Made by a program: the position numbers and the translations under genes
Shown: positions 34,478 to 48,780 of the stretch, one piece after another
Layout of the letters: every line of letters starts with the position of its first letter
Numbering within the stretch: the first letter of the stretch is position 1
Origin: Albula goreensis
Taxonomy: Eukaryota; Chordata; Actinopteri; Albuliformes; Albulidae
NCBI GenBank assembly: GCA_022829145.1
Contig: CM040753.1
Location: 5,424,884-5,488,883 of the forward strand
Length of the DNA stretch: 64,000 bases
Direction of reading: 5' to 3'
Notes under the pieces: generated by a model
Database searches by the model: none
What the model was told of the DNA's origin: nothing
Seen by the model: only the letters and a program-made list of their open reading frames with translations

Positions 34478-36029
34478 TAAACAACACAATGTAACTCCAA
34501 GTCAATCACACTTCTGTAAAATCAAACTGTCCACTTAGGAAGCAACACTGATTGACAATCAATTTCACATGCTGTAGTGCAAATGGAATAGACAACAGTT
34601 GGAAATTATAGGCAATTAGCAAGACACCCCCAATAAAGGAGTGGTTCTGAAGGTGGTGACCACAGGCCACTTCTCAGTTCTTATGCTTTCTGGCTGATGT
34701 TGTGGTCACTTTTTAATGTTAGCAGTGCTTTCACTCTAGTGGTAGCATGAGACGAAGTCTACAACCCACACAAGTGGCCCAGGTAGTGCAGCTGATTCAG
34801 GATGGCACATCAATACGAGCTGTGGCAAGAAGGATTGCTGTGTCTGTCAGCGTAGTGTCCAGAGCATGGAGGTGCTACCAGGAGACAGGCCAGTACATCA
34901 GGAGACGTGGAGGAGGCCGTAGGAGGGCAACAACCCAGCAGCAGGACCGCTACCTCCGTCTTTGTGCAAGGAGGAACAGGAGGAACACTGCCAGAGCCCT
35001 GCAAAATGACCCCAGCAGGCCAGAAATGTGCATGTGTCTGCTCAAACAGTCAGAAACAGACTCCATGAGGGTGGTATGAGGGCCCGAAATCCACAGGTGG
35101 GGGTTATGCTTACAGCCCAACACCGTGCAGGATGTTTGGCATTTGCCAGAGAACACTAATATTGGCAAATTCGCCACTGGCGCCCTGTGCTCTTCACAGA
35201 TGAAAGCAGGCTTACACTGAGCACATGTGACAGACGTGACAGAGTCTGGAGACGCCGTGGAGAACGTTCTGCTGCCTGCAACATCCTCCAGCATGACCGG
35301 TTTGGCAGTGGGTCAGTAATGGTGTGGGGTGGCATTTCTTTGGGGGGCCGCACTGCCCTCCATGTGCTCGCCAGAGGTAGCCTGACTGCCATTAGGTACA
35401 GAAATGAGATCCTCAGACCCCTTGTGAGACCATATGCTGGTGCGGTTGGCCCTGGGTTCCTCCTAATGCAAGAAAATGCTAGACCTTATGTGGCTGCAGT
35501 GTGTCAGCAGTTCCTGCAAGACGAAGGCATTGATGCTATGGACTGGCCCACCCGTTCCCCAGACCTGAATCCAATTGAGCACATCTGGGACATCATGTCT
35601 CGTTCCATCCACCAACGCCACTTTGCACCACAGACTGTCCAGGAGTTGGTGGATGCTTTAGTCCAGGTCTGGGAGGAGATCCCTCAGGAGACCATCCGCC
35701 ACCTCATCAGGAGCATGCCCAGGCATTGTAGGGAGGTCATACAGGCACGTGGAGGCCACACATACTACTGAGCCTCATTTTGACTTGTTTTAAGGGCATT
35801 GCATCAAAGTTGGATCAGCCTGTAGCGTGTTTTTCCACTTTAATTTTGAGTGTGACTCCAAATCCAGACCTCCATGGGTTAATAAATTAGATTTACATTG
35901 ATAATTTTTGTGTGATTTTGTTGTCAGCACATTCAACTATGTAAAGAACAAAGTATTTAATAACAATATTTCATTCATTCAGATCTAGGATGTGTTATTT
36001 CAGTGTTCCCTTTATTTTTTTGAGCAGTG
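34450..36029 (+). mobile_element. Tc1/mariner element, Tc1 family, non-autonomous by decay
   Basis: This is a full-length DNA transposon of 1580 bp inserted in the intron. Both ends begin CACTGCTCAAAAAAATAAAG on their own strand. The first 28 bases of the two terminal repeats are identical, and similarity weakens after that. The element sits between duplicated TA dinucleotides (34448-34449 and 36030-36031), the normal Tc1 target duplication. It encodes one transposase on the plus strand, which is broken (see separate entry). The nucleotide sequence closely resembles a Tc1 lineage I recall as common in teleosts and also reported in lampreys. The clean ends and few coding lesions suggest a fairly young, now inactive insertion that post-dates most other repeats here. 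Confidence 0.95.
34747..35774 (+). pseudogene. Broken Tc1 transposase
   Basis: The ancestral protein of about 340 residues was a cut-and-paste DD34E transposase acting on the flanking terminal repeats. The N-terminal part (34747 to about 35010) has the paired-like helix-turn-helix region [19 protein letters not shown]...[17 protein letters not shown] and a basic GGGRRRAT stretch. A one-base frame change near 35010 moves the protein to another frame, and TAA at 35157-35159 interrupts it again. From 35187 the frame is open to the stop after HTYY. The first catalytic Asp is in FTDES (35199-35201). The second catalytic Asp, normally in QDNARPH, is Glu here (GAA, 35472-35474, QENARPY). The third, Glu of SPDLNPIEH, is present 34 residues later. 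Two frame lesions plus a lost catalytic Asp mean it cannot be functional. Confidence 0.93.
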
Positions 36030-36031
36030 TA
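36002..36031 (-). repeat. Right terminal inverted repeat of the Tc1 element plus TA target duplication
   Basis: The reverse complement of 36002-36029 equals the left terminal repeat, and TA follows at 36030-36031. Confidence 0.93.
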
Positions 36032-36950
36032 TTATCTAGCTACCACTTATCTATCTTTAACCATCTACCATCTCTCACCATTAGCCTATGAGGTGCAGGG
36101 AGAAAATGAAAATGCATCTCCACTCCAGTCAAACCACTGCCAATCCTATTTAGACCACAGTCCAATCTCCTGTTGGAGAAAGACTGTAAACCCTTTACAT
36201 CATGTGTATTAAACCTCATTAAACCTCATTTTTACACCCCCAGCTCGAGCAGCGCGGGAGACCGTTGCACGGAGCCAGCTCAAATCTGGCGCTGTCCATG
36301 GCCGCAGAGATGAAGGATGGCTGCATTAGCCGCAACATGGCCGGCGTCCTGAACTGGCCTCGGGACACAGGGATCTCATCTCGCCTCCTCTGTCTTCACA
36401 CGTGATCACACGCGTGTACAACCATGGGGCTATGAGCATAAAGCGTGGCTCGCGCTCCACAGCAAGCTTGTCCTCTCTTGTTGAGCCTGCCTCTTCTGCT
36501 CTTCCATATATTAACCACAGCTCTGTCACAGACACCCCCCCCACCCCACTCCACAGAGTAATCCACTCGGCAAACTGCTTTTCTGTTTTTGAGGTCACAC
36601 CACCAGAACAAACACGCCAACTAATAATACTTAACTGCTACCTTAGTGTCCTTCAATTCATACACCTGGGTGAAAAGGAAAACTCTCAGACTAACTATAA
36701 GTCCCACCCTCAGTTTTACATCTATCAGTCATTTATGGATCACATCGCTAAGAGAGAAAGACAAAGGCAAGGAGATAGAGGAAAGGGTGATGGCGGGATA
36801 GAGTGGGAAAGGGAGGGAGTGAGAGAGGAAGGGAAAGCAAGTGAAAGAGAGAGGGAGACACAGAAAACAGCACCGGCAGCATTACAGCCCTGTTGATATA
36901 CAGCAACAGAGCTGTCCTGGTTTTAATAAAGAGCTTCGCTCTCTTTACTT

Positions 36951-37027
36951 AACAGACTCCTGTAATATACAGGGAGCTTCACACTTTTAACAGACTCCTG
37001 TAATATAGAGAGGGCTTCACACTTTTT
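36951..37027 (+). repeat. 38-bp tandem duplication
   Basis: aacagactcctgtaatata starts at 36951 and again at 36989, and both copies end gcttcacactttt. Confidence 0.88.
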
Positions 37028-37818
37028 TATTGCAATCTGCTTGAACAACAGCCCAGCGGGAGAGTGTGGGGTACGGAGGAGGATGAGACAATAAAAAGGA
37101 CTCATAAATCCCAGCATAACAGGCCGATGGAGAGGACTCCCAATAACCTTTGACCTCAGGGTCCTCACAGATATGTTTCACCCTCTATAGGAGATCTTTT
37201 TCGTTGGTATGCAGCATAAAAGAGGAGAAAAAAAAACACTTAACAATGGCTGTTTACAAAGAACAGAGATGCAAAGAGAATTAAGCCCTTTTGAGCTCCA
37301 CACAAATAACCCCAGAGTTCCCAGGGGGGAAGGCGGGGCGAGATTTCTGGCCGTACGATTAAGGGTCTAGAAATCACCGTTTTATTGGAAGCATATTTTT
37401 TTCTTTTTGAGTTGTTGAGCTCGGCCCCGGCCGAGGGCGGAGAGCTCTGGGACCCTGGTACACGTGTGGGGAAGATAAGAGTGACCGGGTCAGCGGAAAG
37501 ATTTTGCATTTCAGAGGAATGCCAGAATATAATGCATCGACTTATCCAGGGTTTTACAGTCGGAGGTTATCAGGGGTCTCTCTTTAAAAGAAAGCTTCTT
37601 CTATTTTGGCACTCAATAAAGGAAGTGAAACACGCCATTCCCCTCATGCACTCCAGAGAGCCGGAATGGCTGTCTTGTCTTTAGTCTCATACAGGTTGAA
37701 GGCCTGCAGGGAGAGGGGTGCCCTCCCTCACAGTCTGCCATCTCACCCTCACCCTCCACATAAACTCCACATAAGAGACTGTAAGGTCATTCACTCGTGT
37801 TTTTCACCATTGGCATAA

Positions 37819-37936
37819 TCGATCATCATCATCACCATGACCATCATCATCTTCATCATCAATACCACCACCATCATCATCATCACCATCAGCATCATCA
37901 ACTGCACCATCATCATCACCATCATCGTCATCATCC
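37819..37936 (+). repeat. Imperfect (ATC)n trinucleotide repeat
   Basis: About 118 bp of atc/acc units with scattered changes. Confidence 0.95.
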
Positions 37937-38430
37937 TCTCCTTCCTTAAAGCCCTAAATATGCCAGTCAGCTGACTGTTTTTGGTGAGTAGTATACAGAC
38001 TGCAATACCCCATTGAAATGCAGTTCATGTACAGCATTTTTACCTACAGCCATCTGGATAACACAGACAGAGCAGAATGCTGAAAATTTATAGGAATCTA
38101 AAAGGAATTACTTCGAAATGCCTTCGTATGGACTTCAAACGAATACATTATGGGAAGTAGGAAACAAAACTCACACTGTGCCTCGAGCGCTAAAATAATG
38201 ACGGAGGATTCTTCTTTTTTTGGCATTTCTAAAAAGGCTGGGCGGTCTAGGCCTTGGAGGTTACGGCAGGACACACATGGCCCTCCCCTTGTCCTGGTCA
38301 TCAGAATGTGTGTTTGGGGTCTCCCCCTAGTTAGTGACCATGGCGACAGTGACGGGTCTGATAATGAAGCCACGCGTGGTGATTCAGAGGGGTAATGTGG
38401 AGCGGTTGATTTGACCCCAGGCACGAGCGG

Positions 38431-38467
38431 ACCCTTCTCTCTCTCTCGCTCTCTCTCTCTCTCTCCA
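38431..38467 (+). repeat. (CT)n microsatellite
   Basis: CT repeats with one CG interruption. A second, shorter CT run lies at 38514-38538. Confidence 0.88.
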
Positions 38468-38789
38468 CCGTCTCTCCAGACAGAGAGGAGCTGTAATTAA
38501 CCGTACCATGGTGTTCTCTCTCTCTTTCGCTCTCTCTGTTTGCTTCAGGCCCGCCGAATGCTATGTGCCCCCAGCATTCGCCCATTTCTCCTTTCATCTC
38601 ATTGGCCCCCCAATTAGGTTGCCATGGAGACGCGCTGACAGGTGAAGCAACAGTCCGGGCCGGGAGCTGCGGCGCTCCAGCGCACGGTGCCTCGGCTGAA
38701 AGCCGGTCATTGAGTCCCTTCATTAATTCTGTCTTTCCCTTTCTTCCCCCCATCAGTCATTTAACAGGCGGCAGATGCCTCCTCTCCCT

Positions 38790-38824
38790 CCTGTCTGTCT
38801 GTCTGTCTATCTGTCTGTCTCTCC
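38790..38824 (+). repeat. (GTCT)n microsatellite
   Basis: Seven to eight tgtc units with one tatc variant. Confidence 0.9.
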
Positions 38825-39427
38825 CTGCCACTCTCCCTCACTCTTTCGCCCATCTTCTTCTGGACTGGGGCCAGCAGTTTGAGGCTGGCTAGCACCTCCA
38901 GATGCTTAGCTCCCAACAACCCCTCAGCCCAAACAAAGGCAGAAAATCAAGGGGACCTGTCTGTGACAGGACAAGAGAAGGGAGAAAAACAAGAAAAAAT
39001 AAGAGTGATCCATTTTTCACCCTTATCCCCCCCCCCAACCCCCAAATGGTTTTGGGGCGCACAGACGGGTGCCGATGCGGATTCTGTCCTGCCTGAGTGG
39101 GCTCGTTACTTGTTCCCAAGCCAATTAACCAGCAGCCCTCCAAAACACCCAAGGTCTGTCCCTCACCCCACAAAACAAGCACACTGATCCACAACGAGAG
39201 AAAGAAAACAAGGCTGAACTAAACAAAACCGCACAGAAACACAGGGTAGGCTGTTCCATAACAGCGGCCCATCTGTAAACTACACGCTGAGAGGAAGCCA
39301 GAGTCACAGCTGCAGGTCTTTGTTCTCAACTTATGACCCGCACTTCCACTTTCTCACTATACAACTTCATTAACTCTACATGTAAACTGACTGCTGGCAA
39401 AGACTGCACTTGTAGTGACTGTAATAA

Positions 39428-39456
39428 TAACTAATAATAATAATAATAATGATGAG
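39428..39456 (+). repeat. (TAA)n microsatellite
   Basis: Short run of taa units ending in gatgag. Confidence 0.88.
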
Positions 39457-39914
39457 CAATCATGGACAGTGAAAGAGACTCCACCATAGCTGTCATTTGT
39501 TTTTGTGTTTGTGTTCATGTGGGTTTTTGTAAGCACAGGCTGGCCTGCCTATCGATACACTGCCTCCAACAGCAAGAACAGACTCGCTCAAGTTCTAATG
39601 TGTGCTAATGTGATTTAGGCAGAGTGTTAGGACGCAGTCAGGACCCCAGAAAAGAGACTGACCGCTCAAGGACATGTCACCTGACCTGTGACGTCAGAAT
39701 GGGGTGAGTGTTTCCTTGGCTGCGGTAACCGGGACAGCAGACTAAATGAGAGTTAAAAGAGTCCCTGTGATTTAATAAAGGAGTGAGTGGCCTTGGGGTG
39801 GGAGGGTGAGGGGTGTGTAACCTCCTCCTGCCTCTGGGCCTAATGGAACGTGACAGGGAGTGCAAACACTTCAGCATTCAGCACCCCCGCTCTCAGGCTT
39901 ACTGAGCTTACAAA

Positions 39915-39991
39915 TGCACACCCACACCTACACACACACACACACACACACCCCACACACACACACACCCACACAGCACACACACACCCTA

Positions 39992-40062
<71 letters not shown>

Positions 40063-40085
40063 ACACACACACACACACACACACA
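39915..40085 (+). repeat. (CA)n microsatellite
   Basis: CA repeats with CCC and GCA interruptions in the first half and a clean core from about 39997 to 40060. Confidence 0.96.
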
Positions 40086-40243
40086 GGCATGCAGGGGGTG
40101 ATAACTTATTTAACAGCTTGATAAGATCTTTGGTGCTGTTCTTTAAAGAACATTATCTCTTTTCCCCACTGTTCTGCTTTGTGTCGTCTCTGCCCACGCA
40201 AACATTTGTCAGGCAAACACAGTAAATTGTATTGATCTTATAG

Positions 40244-40277
40244 AAAGAGAGCGAGAGAGAGAGAGAGAGAGAGAGAA
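40244..40277 (+). repeat. (GA)n microsatellite
   Basis: GA repeats with one GC step. Confidence 0.92.
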
Positions 40278-41184
40278 ATAGAAAAGAGATGTAGAAAAAA
40301 AGCGAACTGACAAACACAGAGAGCGAATGCGGAATGAGGTTAAAGGACGTTTGGCCTAAGCTTCTGTAAACTCTGTCACCTGATGTCTGGATTAGCCTTT
40401 GGTTGTGATCTGGGCAGATTCTGGCCCTTTTTAAAGAGACAGGCATCCATTAGGTCCACTCTGCCATGCGTAATCCTGCCTGCGAGCAAGTGTCTGTGTC
40501 GACCCCGGCCCCCAGACGCCGGCCCCCATCAAAGAGCCCCTCCTGCTCATTATTTCCCACAACAATGCGGGTCCTCTTTAAAAAACAAGGGCCCGGCTGA
40601 ATGTGGCGGTCGGGCCCGTCTCGGCAGCTCCGCTCCCTCCCTGCCAAACCGCGACAAAGAAAACGCAGGACTGAGTTTTTTTCCCCTCTTCTCCCCATTG
40701 TGTTTGTTTTAAGTAAGGCTTTGTGAGGGCTCGAACTGTATATCCATCTGCATTCTGTCAGGCCAACAAGAGCAGCCAGAGCTGGCTCTGAAACATTAAT
40801 TGGAATAACCCACTGCACTTCTTTTAATTAGTCCATTATATATTTATTTGCTGCCGCTCGTGTTGCCGTGTTGTGGAATACGCGCTGGTGTTAGGTTCTC
40901 CCGTTCTTCCTCTTTCTGTTCCGCAGCTCGCAAAACCGCAAACTCCGCTTGCTCTACAGCGTATAACTCCATTACCCACAAATCTTTACATGCAGCTCAG
41001 AGTTCCATATCACATTTAGTGTCTCTGGAGGGACTCGTTTGTACAGTATTCAGGGTTTACAGTGCTGCACTACCCCAGAGCAGCGGAGCTTCAGTGAGTA
41101 TTGTAGAGGCCACAGCCCCAGCAGAAACCCGGTAAACATGGCCGCGGTGAAGAGGAGAAGAGGTGAAGAGGCCTCTACGTTTAT

Positions 41185-41540
41185 AATCCTTTATTTAACC
41201 AGGTTGGGTCAGCTGAGATCTCAGATCTCTTTTACAGGGATGACCCAGAGAATCGGAGAAGGACTGCAAGGCGAAGGACTGCAAGCCACTGTCTAGCCAA
41301 TAAGATATAGTGGTTTTACAGGTGGCCAGGTGTAGAGAGCGAAATTTGAAAGGAATTTGACCAGGACACAGAGGTCAACTCCCCATACTCTGTCATAAAA
41401 ACTGATGGCTTCATGTCAGAGCACTGGTTTAACATCTCATCTGAAGGGCAGCACCTGCTACAGCACGTTTTGATCACTCTTCTGGAGTTCTTTTGGCCCA
41501 GGAGGAGGAGCACCCCCTACTGACCACACCAGCACCCTAT
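41185..41540 (+). mobile_element. Interspersed repeat of uncertain class
   Basis: The segment starts with tttatttaaccaggttgggt, continues through gatctcttttacagggatga, and includes atgtcagagcactggtttaa, catctcatctgaagggcagc and agcaccccctactgaccaca. These phrases recall a widespread fish repeat (typically with cgtctcatccgaaggacggc). I recognise the pattern from memory only and cannot assign a superfamily. Confidence 0.45.
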
Positions 41541-42685
41541 GGCTGTTGCAGAGTGGCTTTTTGAGAAGAGGGAGTCCCACAGTAGGACATGCTTTTCCTA
41601 ATAAGGTCTTTTTTTCCCAAACTCTCATTGCAGACAGAATTCATCCCAAACATCCAACACTGTAGAAGTAACTGCGATTCTGGAAAACACTTTTCGGTTC
41701 TTCTCCTCTTCCTTAAAAGCCCAGCTGACTCATCCTGGCTTCCGTATCTCACAGCCTGCGGTGTGAAAACAGTGCCGCACTATGACAGGGATCTGAAAAC
41801 TGGCGGCAAACACGCTTCTTTCCGACTTAGTCCTAAAATGATTTCCCATCCCCCCACGTGCCATGATTTTCCCTGCATGCACACTATAGGTGTGACGTTG
41901 CTGTTCTATTCATGGCCGTCCTTAGAGAAGATCAGTATGCATAAGCAGGAGTGGGCCTCTCAGGTATGGTAAATCAGGTAATTTAGTCAGCAAAATGTTT
42001 ACGTTTGTTCATGTTAAAGCATGAATGGGGGGCTTACAAACTGCATGCTCATTGGATGAAAAGTCCCCCCCACCCACCTCTCTCTCACAAGCACCCTCTT
42101 CCCTACTCTGTTCCATAGGGACCTGGGAAGGTAAGCTCCTCTCCTCCGCTCCTACGCATTTCAGCTGTCAGCATTAAGGTGCTTATTTGTATGGACGATA
42201 AGCTGAGCCAAAGAGAATATTTGCGCACGAGTTCGTGTCGGCCAGTGATGGGAGAAAGAACTGGTCCCTAACTGGTATGAGAGTCCATAGCTGGGGGAAC
42301 TAATATGAAATGCTGTGAAATGATAAGAAGATTGTTCTCTCCACATATAAAGCTGAAATGTTTTATGTGTCGTGAAACCTCGGCAGTTTGCAGTGGTGTT
42401 GTGCTCCTGCTTCCTCTGGCCGGGACGGATGCCAGCGTGCCAATGTGCCAGCGTGCCAGGTTTGGACAGACAGACTGCAGCTGCCCTGCCACCCAGGGAG
42501 ACAGAGCCTAGGAACTCCAGCGGGAAGAGGGGAATCTCCTGGATCCGTCCCTATCAGTTCATCCATCCCTCTGTCTGTTCATCTCGTTAAGTATTCTGCA
42601 CAAATCCCCCCAGCAAAACCACAGAACAACAGGCAGGGGCTGTTTTACAGGAATTAGTATTCACTGTCAGCTCACGTGTTCCAGA

Positions 42686-42820
42686 GCCAATCACACCCCC
42701 CCCACCCCTTAGCCACACCCACTATAAAAGCCAATCACACCTCCCGCCCAACCCTTAGCCACACCCACTACAAAAGCCAATCACATCTCTCCCCACCACT
42801 TAGCCACACCCACCAATAAC
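42686..42820 (+). repeat. 46-bp tandem repeat, three copies, with CCAAT, CACCC and TATA-like motifs
   Basis: gccaatcacac starts at 42686 and 42730, and gccaatcacat at 42776. Each unit continues with a C-rich stretch and cttagccacaccca, and the first two end in ctataaaa and ctacaaaa. The motif content is seen; a promoter role is not shown. Confidence 0.9.
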
Positions 42821-43227
42821 TGAGAATAGCTGGGAGAAAAAAAAAAAAAAAGAACATTGATTACCATTGAGTAGCTATAGAATCCCCTCCTGTCTCACAA
42901 ACCAACAGGACTCAGAAGAGGCAGACCTTATGTTAAGATACGGGGCAAGCCGCAGGGCCCTGTCCTCTCATTTCAAACCTGACAGCCAGGGCACAGCCAG
43001 AGTGCTGTAGGACGCAGTCAAGGTGGCTCTGCCCCATCTTCCCCCAGCGCTCCCTCTCTTCTGTCCGAGTCATTCCGCCTCCTTTACCCACCCCCCCAAC
43101 CCTCCCAAAACCCCTCAGTCCTGACAAGGCCGTATCTCACTGCTGGCTCTGCGGTGCTCCGGCCAGGTGGGTTCATGAGATTATGAGTCATGAGTAATTT
43201 TGTGACAGGGTCGTAATTTGCGCGCAT

Positions 43228-43284
43228 GGGGAGAAATAGGAAGGGGTGGGGGGTTTGGGGTGGGGGGTGGGGGGTTGGGGGTAT
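43228..43284 (+). other. G-quadruplex-type G-rich run
   Basis: Six or more G runs of four to six bases are spaced by T or TTT. They form a strong quadruplex motif on the plus strand, the non-template strand for a plus-strand transcript. Confidence 0.6.
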
Positions 43285-44443
43285 AGAGCAGGAACAGCTC
43301 GCCCCCTGATTCGTGGCTGAAATATTTGCGGAGGGGTAGGGAGGCGAGTGGCACTGTGCTCTGCAGGGAAGGTCCGGCCTCCTCCCTCATAAACCTGACC
43401 CGTCACGCACCGCAAGACACTAATGACATCGGCGCCTTCGCCGAGCGCTGCTGCTCACGGGAAGACCATCGTAAGGTCATGTGTGAGCCTGCTCAGCACT
43501 TCTCCCGGCCCCCGCGACCCTCCATAACGGGAAAAAATGACACCCACAACCAAGGAGTCTGACGCTAACAGCGGCCATTTATATTCACAGTGAACAGTGA
43601 ACAATGAAACACGCCCATGTCCAACTCTACAAAGCCGTTCATGTCATGTGATCACCAGAAGAAATACAACACTTCAGAGAACCGAGTGTTTTGTTTGATC
43701 TGTCAGCTGGTCTTACTGTTAGATTTTCTTCGTTCTGTTTTGGGGGGGCGGTAAAACTGCTGTGGAAATAACATTTTGTAAAAATAATTTATCCTGAAAC
43801 ATTAAAAACAAAAACAAGAACACATGGATCCCTGGCCTGTAAGATACTGTAGCTCTGTTCTTTGTCTCCAGACTGAAAAGATGATGAAACACTAGAATAA
43901 CCTTGAACACCACATCAAAGCACTGTCTTCTGGAAGAAAAAAAAAAAAAAAAACGTCAGCGAGTGAAACAGGTCCTGTTCCAGGCCTCACACACGCTGAC
44001 AGTAAGTCCCAGAGGAGGAACTCTCCGAGCACGGACCAGCTCCTGCATCTTCACCCAAATCTCCCAGGCAAATGATGGCAAATTACAGTCCCTTCTTCCC
44101 TTCTGAAAATTAGCGCTTGTAAACTGCTGTCAAGGCCAACTAAACAGAAATTCCATATTACGTACCTTCTATTCACGCAGACAGAGGTATTCAAAGGAGG
44201 CAATTTGCTTTAAGAGCTCCTGGCACACAAAGAGGGATCTGAGTGAGTGAAGGGGAGCATGTGGACTCCATTCATCTGCTGTCTCCCTCCGATTGACACC
44301 CAAACACCTCTGACACACAAAGAAATCAAAAGTATACCCCCGAACAGCCCATATTTAAATATTCTGTATGCCAATGATCCTTTTTTTTGTTTGACTTTTC
44401 CCCCTGCTCTCTCATTCTCTAGGGTGGCTCCGCAATCAAACAT

Positions 44444-44534
44444 CAAACACCTTTTTTTTTTTTTTTTTTTTTTACTTGGAGCGGAACTCCAAGCCTGACA
44501 CCAATTCACTTTCAATCAAAAAAAAAAAAAAAAA
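44444..44534 (+). repeat. Poly(T) and poly(A) runs facing each other
   Basis: A run of about 22 T (from 44451) and a run of about 18 A (44517-44534) are separated by about 44 bp. They could pair as an inverted repeat. This may be the site of old retrotransposed tails, but no body is recognisable. Confidence 0.5.
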
Positions 44535-44900
44535 CACCCCAGAATGAATGACGGCAATTCAATCTGCGGCCGAGAGTCTGTCTGTGGAAATGAGTTGTTG
44601 CTTATTTATTTATCCACACTCATGATTGCCCTGCCATCTGTCAGGGATTGGGGTTTTTATCATTTTTTTTTCCTGGTTGTACTTGTTAGCTGGGGAAGCC
44701 TGGAACGCATGTACGACAGTGATAGGCGATGTTCACAGAGTTTTTTTTTTTCCCCTCTGAATGATAATGCGCAAGGCAGGAGGCGGGAGGTGCGAGAATG
44801 GCTGCTATTGGTGACTGTGGATGGCTGGGATTACGGCCTGAATGGGGGGAAATAGGTGAAGCCTGTAGGCCTTTATTACAGGAATCTGCTTTAACAACGT

Positions 44901-47109
<2,209 letters not shown>

Positions 47110-47891
47110 GAGTGCGTGTCTTTGTGTGTGTGTGTTTGACAGTGTGACAGAGTGAAAGTGAATGTGTATATGTGAGAATATGTGTGCGTGCGTGTGTGTG
47201 TGTGTGTGCGTATATGTGATAGTGTGTGTGTGTGTGTATATGTGGTAGTGTGTGTGTGTATATGTAGTAGTGTGTGTGTGTGCATATATGATAGTGTGTG
47301 TTTGTGTATATGTGGTAGTGTGTGTGTGTGTGTGTATGTAGTAGTGTGTGTGTGTGCGTATATGTGATAGTGTGTGTGTGTGTGTATATGTGGTAGTGTG
47401 TGTGTGTGTATATGTAGTAGTGTGTGTGTGTGCATATATGATAGTGTGTGTTTGTATATGTGGTAGTGTGTGTGTGTGTGTGTATGTAGTAGTGTGTGTG
47501 TGTGCGTATATGTGATAGTGTGTGTGTGTGTGTATATGTGGTAGTGTGTGTGTGTATATGTAGTAGTGTGTGTGTGTGCATATATGATAGTGTGTGCATG
47601 TGTATATGTGGTAGTGTGTGTGTGTGTGTGTGTGTGCGTATATGTGATAGTGTGTGTGTGTGTGTGTATATGTGATAGTGTGTGTGTATATGTGGTAGTG
47701 TGTGTGTGTATATGTAGTAGTGTGTGTGTGTGTATATGTGATAGTGTGTGTGTATATGTGGTAGTGTGTGTGTGTATATGTAGTAGTGTGTGCATGTATG
47801 ATAGTGTGTGCTTGCGTATGTGTGCGTATATGGAGAGTGTGTGTGCATGTGTATATGTGATAGTGTGTGTGTATGCGTGTATATATGGTGA

Positions 47892-47964
<73 letters not shown>

Positions 47965-47971
47965 AAAGACA
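47110..47971 (+). repeat. TG/TATG minisatellite with about 150-bp higher-order period
   Basis: Subunits of the form (a/g)tagtgtgtgtgtgtatatgt are 20-28 bp long and vary at fixed places. The marker tgcatatatg recurs at 47281, 47431 and 47577, and the order of subunit variants between these marks is nearly the same. The last 80 bp are plain (TG)n. Minus-strand open frames of 254-366 residues (His/Thr/Tyr-rich) are artefacts. Confidence 0.95.
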
Positions 47972-48634
47972 GAGAGAGAGTGCGTGCACCGCTGGATATC
48001 AGTGATGAATCTCTCAGATGGTACGCTGTGACACAATGGCCCGTTTATCTGGGTATGATAACACCTCTCACGCACAGAGGCCGTGCCTACAGGCGGAGCA
48101 TTACAGCGCCGGGCATGCTGGGATCAGCCGCACGCGCTCCGGGACCCGTCCGTCCCGCTGTCACCCTCCCCACGCCTGCTCATGTGAGAGAGGCATCACC
48201 CAGCCCACGCCCCCCTCCAGAGAAACACCACAAAGCCCACGTCTCCTCAAGTGAGAGAAACAGGGCAGCTCATTCATGGGGTGGGGTGGAGTGGGGGAGG
48301 CTTTTCTTTTTGTATATTCCCCCCCATGTTACGATCCCAATCTCCCCACCAAACCAAAAACAGCAACATGACCCCTCCCTCCCTGCTTCCCATGAAACCC
48401 TTAAACAATGCACATACAGTAAAAGGTCTCATTAAGTCTACTTCCAGGTCAGTAGGGAGACGCACCCCCAAAACCACTCTCTGCATACAGTTAATGCACC
48501 GGTGCCTTCCCTGTTCAAACGCTGGAGCGTTTTGTGCAAATGTGCCTGTGAGTCCTCCACTCATGCGCCAGTGTGTTTCACATTCTCCGCGCCCTGCTGT
48601 ACTGCACCACTGCCCTGAGGTTGAGCGCAGGGAT

Positions 48635-48780
48635 CTGGTAATTAAGAACAGCAGTACTCTCCAGCAGTACTCATCACCGTCTCCCTAATCTGGCCGGGTT
48701 TCTCCTCCTCACAGAGTAATCAAGTGTGGACTTCATCAGGACTTTATCGGAGATTCTGTTCCCACGACTCCCAACACAGC
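48635..48780 (+). repeat. Duplicated non-coding element, copy B
   Basis: This is the partner of 33433-33580, at 146 bp. The same ordered blocks are present, separated by small indels and substitutions. CT-rich sequence begins about 40-60 bp after both copies, which hints that the duplicated unit may originally have been larger. Confidence 0.85.

Larger units (their letters stand above)
36032..39914. other. Intronic interval
   Basis: Holds the 38-bp duplication, the ATC repeat and small CT and GTCT repeats. 38540-38720 is GC-rich and repeat-poor (gccccccaattaggttgcca) and resembles conserved non-coding DNA. No exon recognised. Confidence 0.5.
40278..44443. other. Intronic interval
   Basis: Holds the interspersed repeat at 41185, the 46-bp tandem repeat at 42686 and the G-rich run at 43228. 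40790-40870 (acattaattggaataaccca, cttttaattagtccatta) is repeat-poor with several homeodomain-type sites. No gene seen. Confidence 0.5.
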
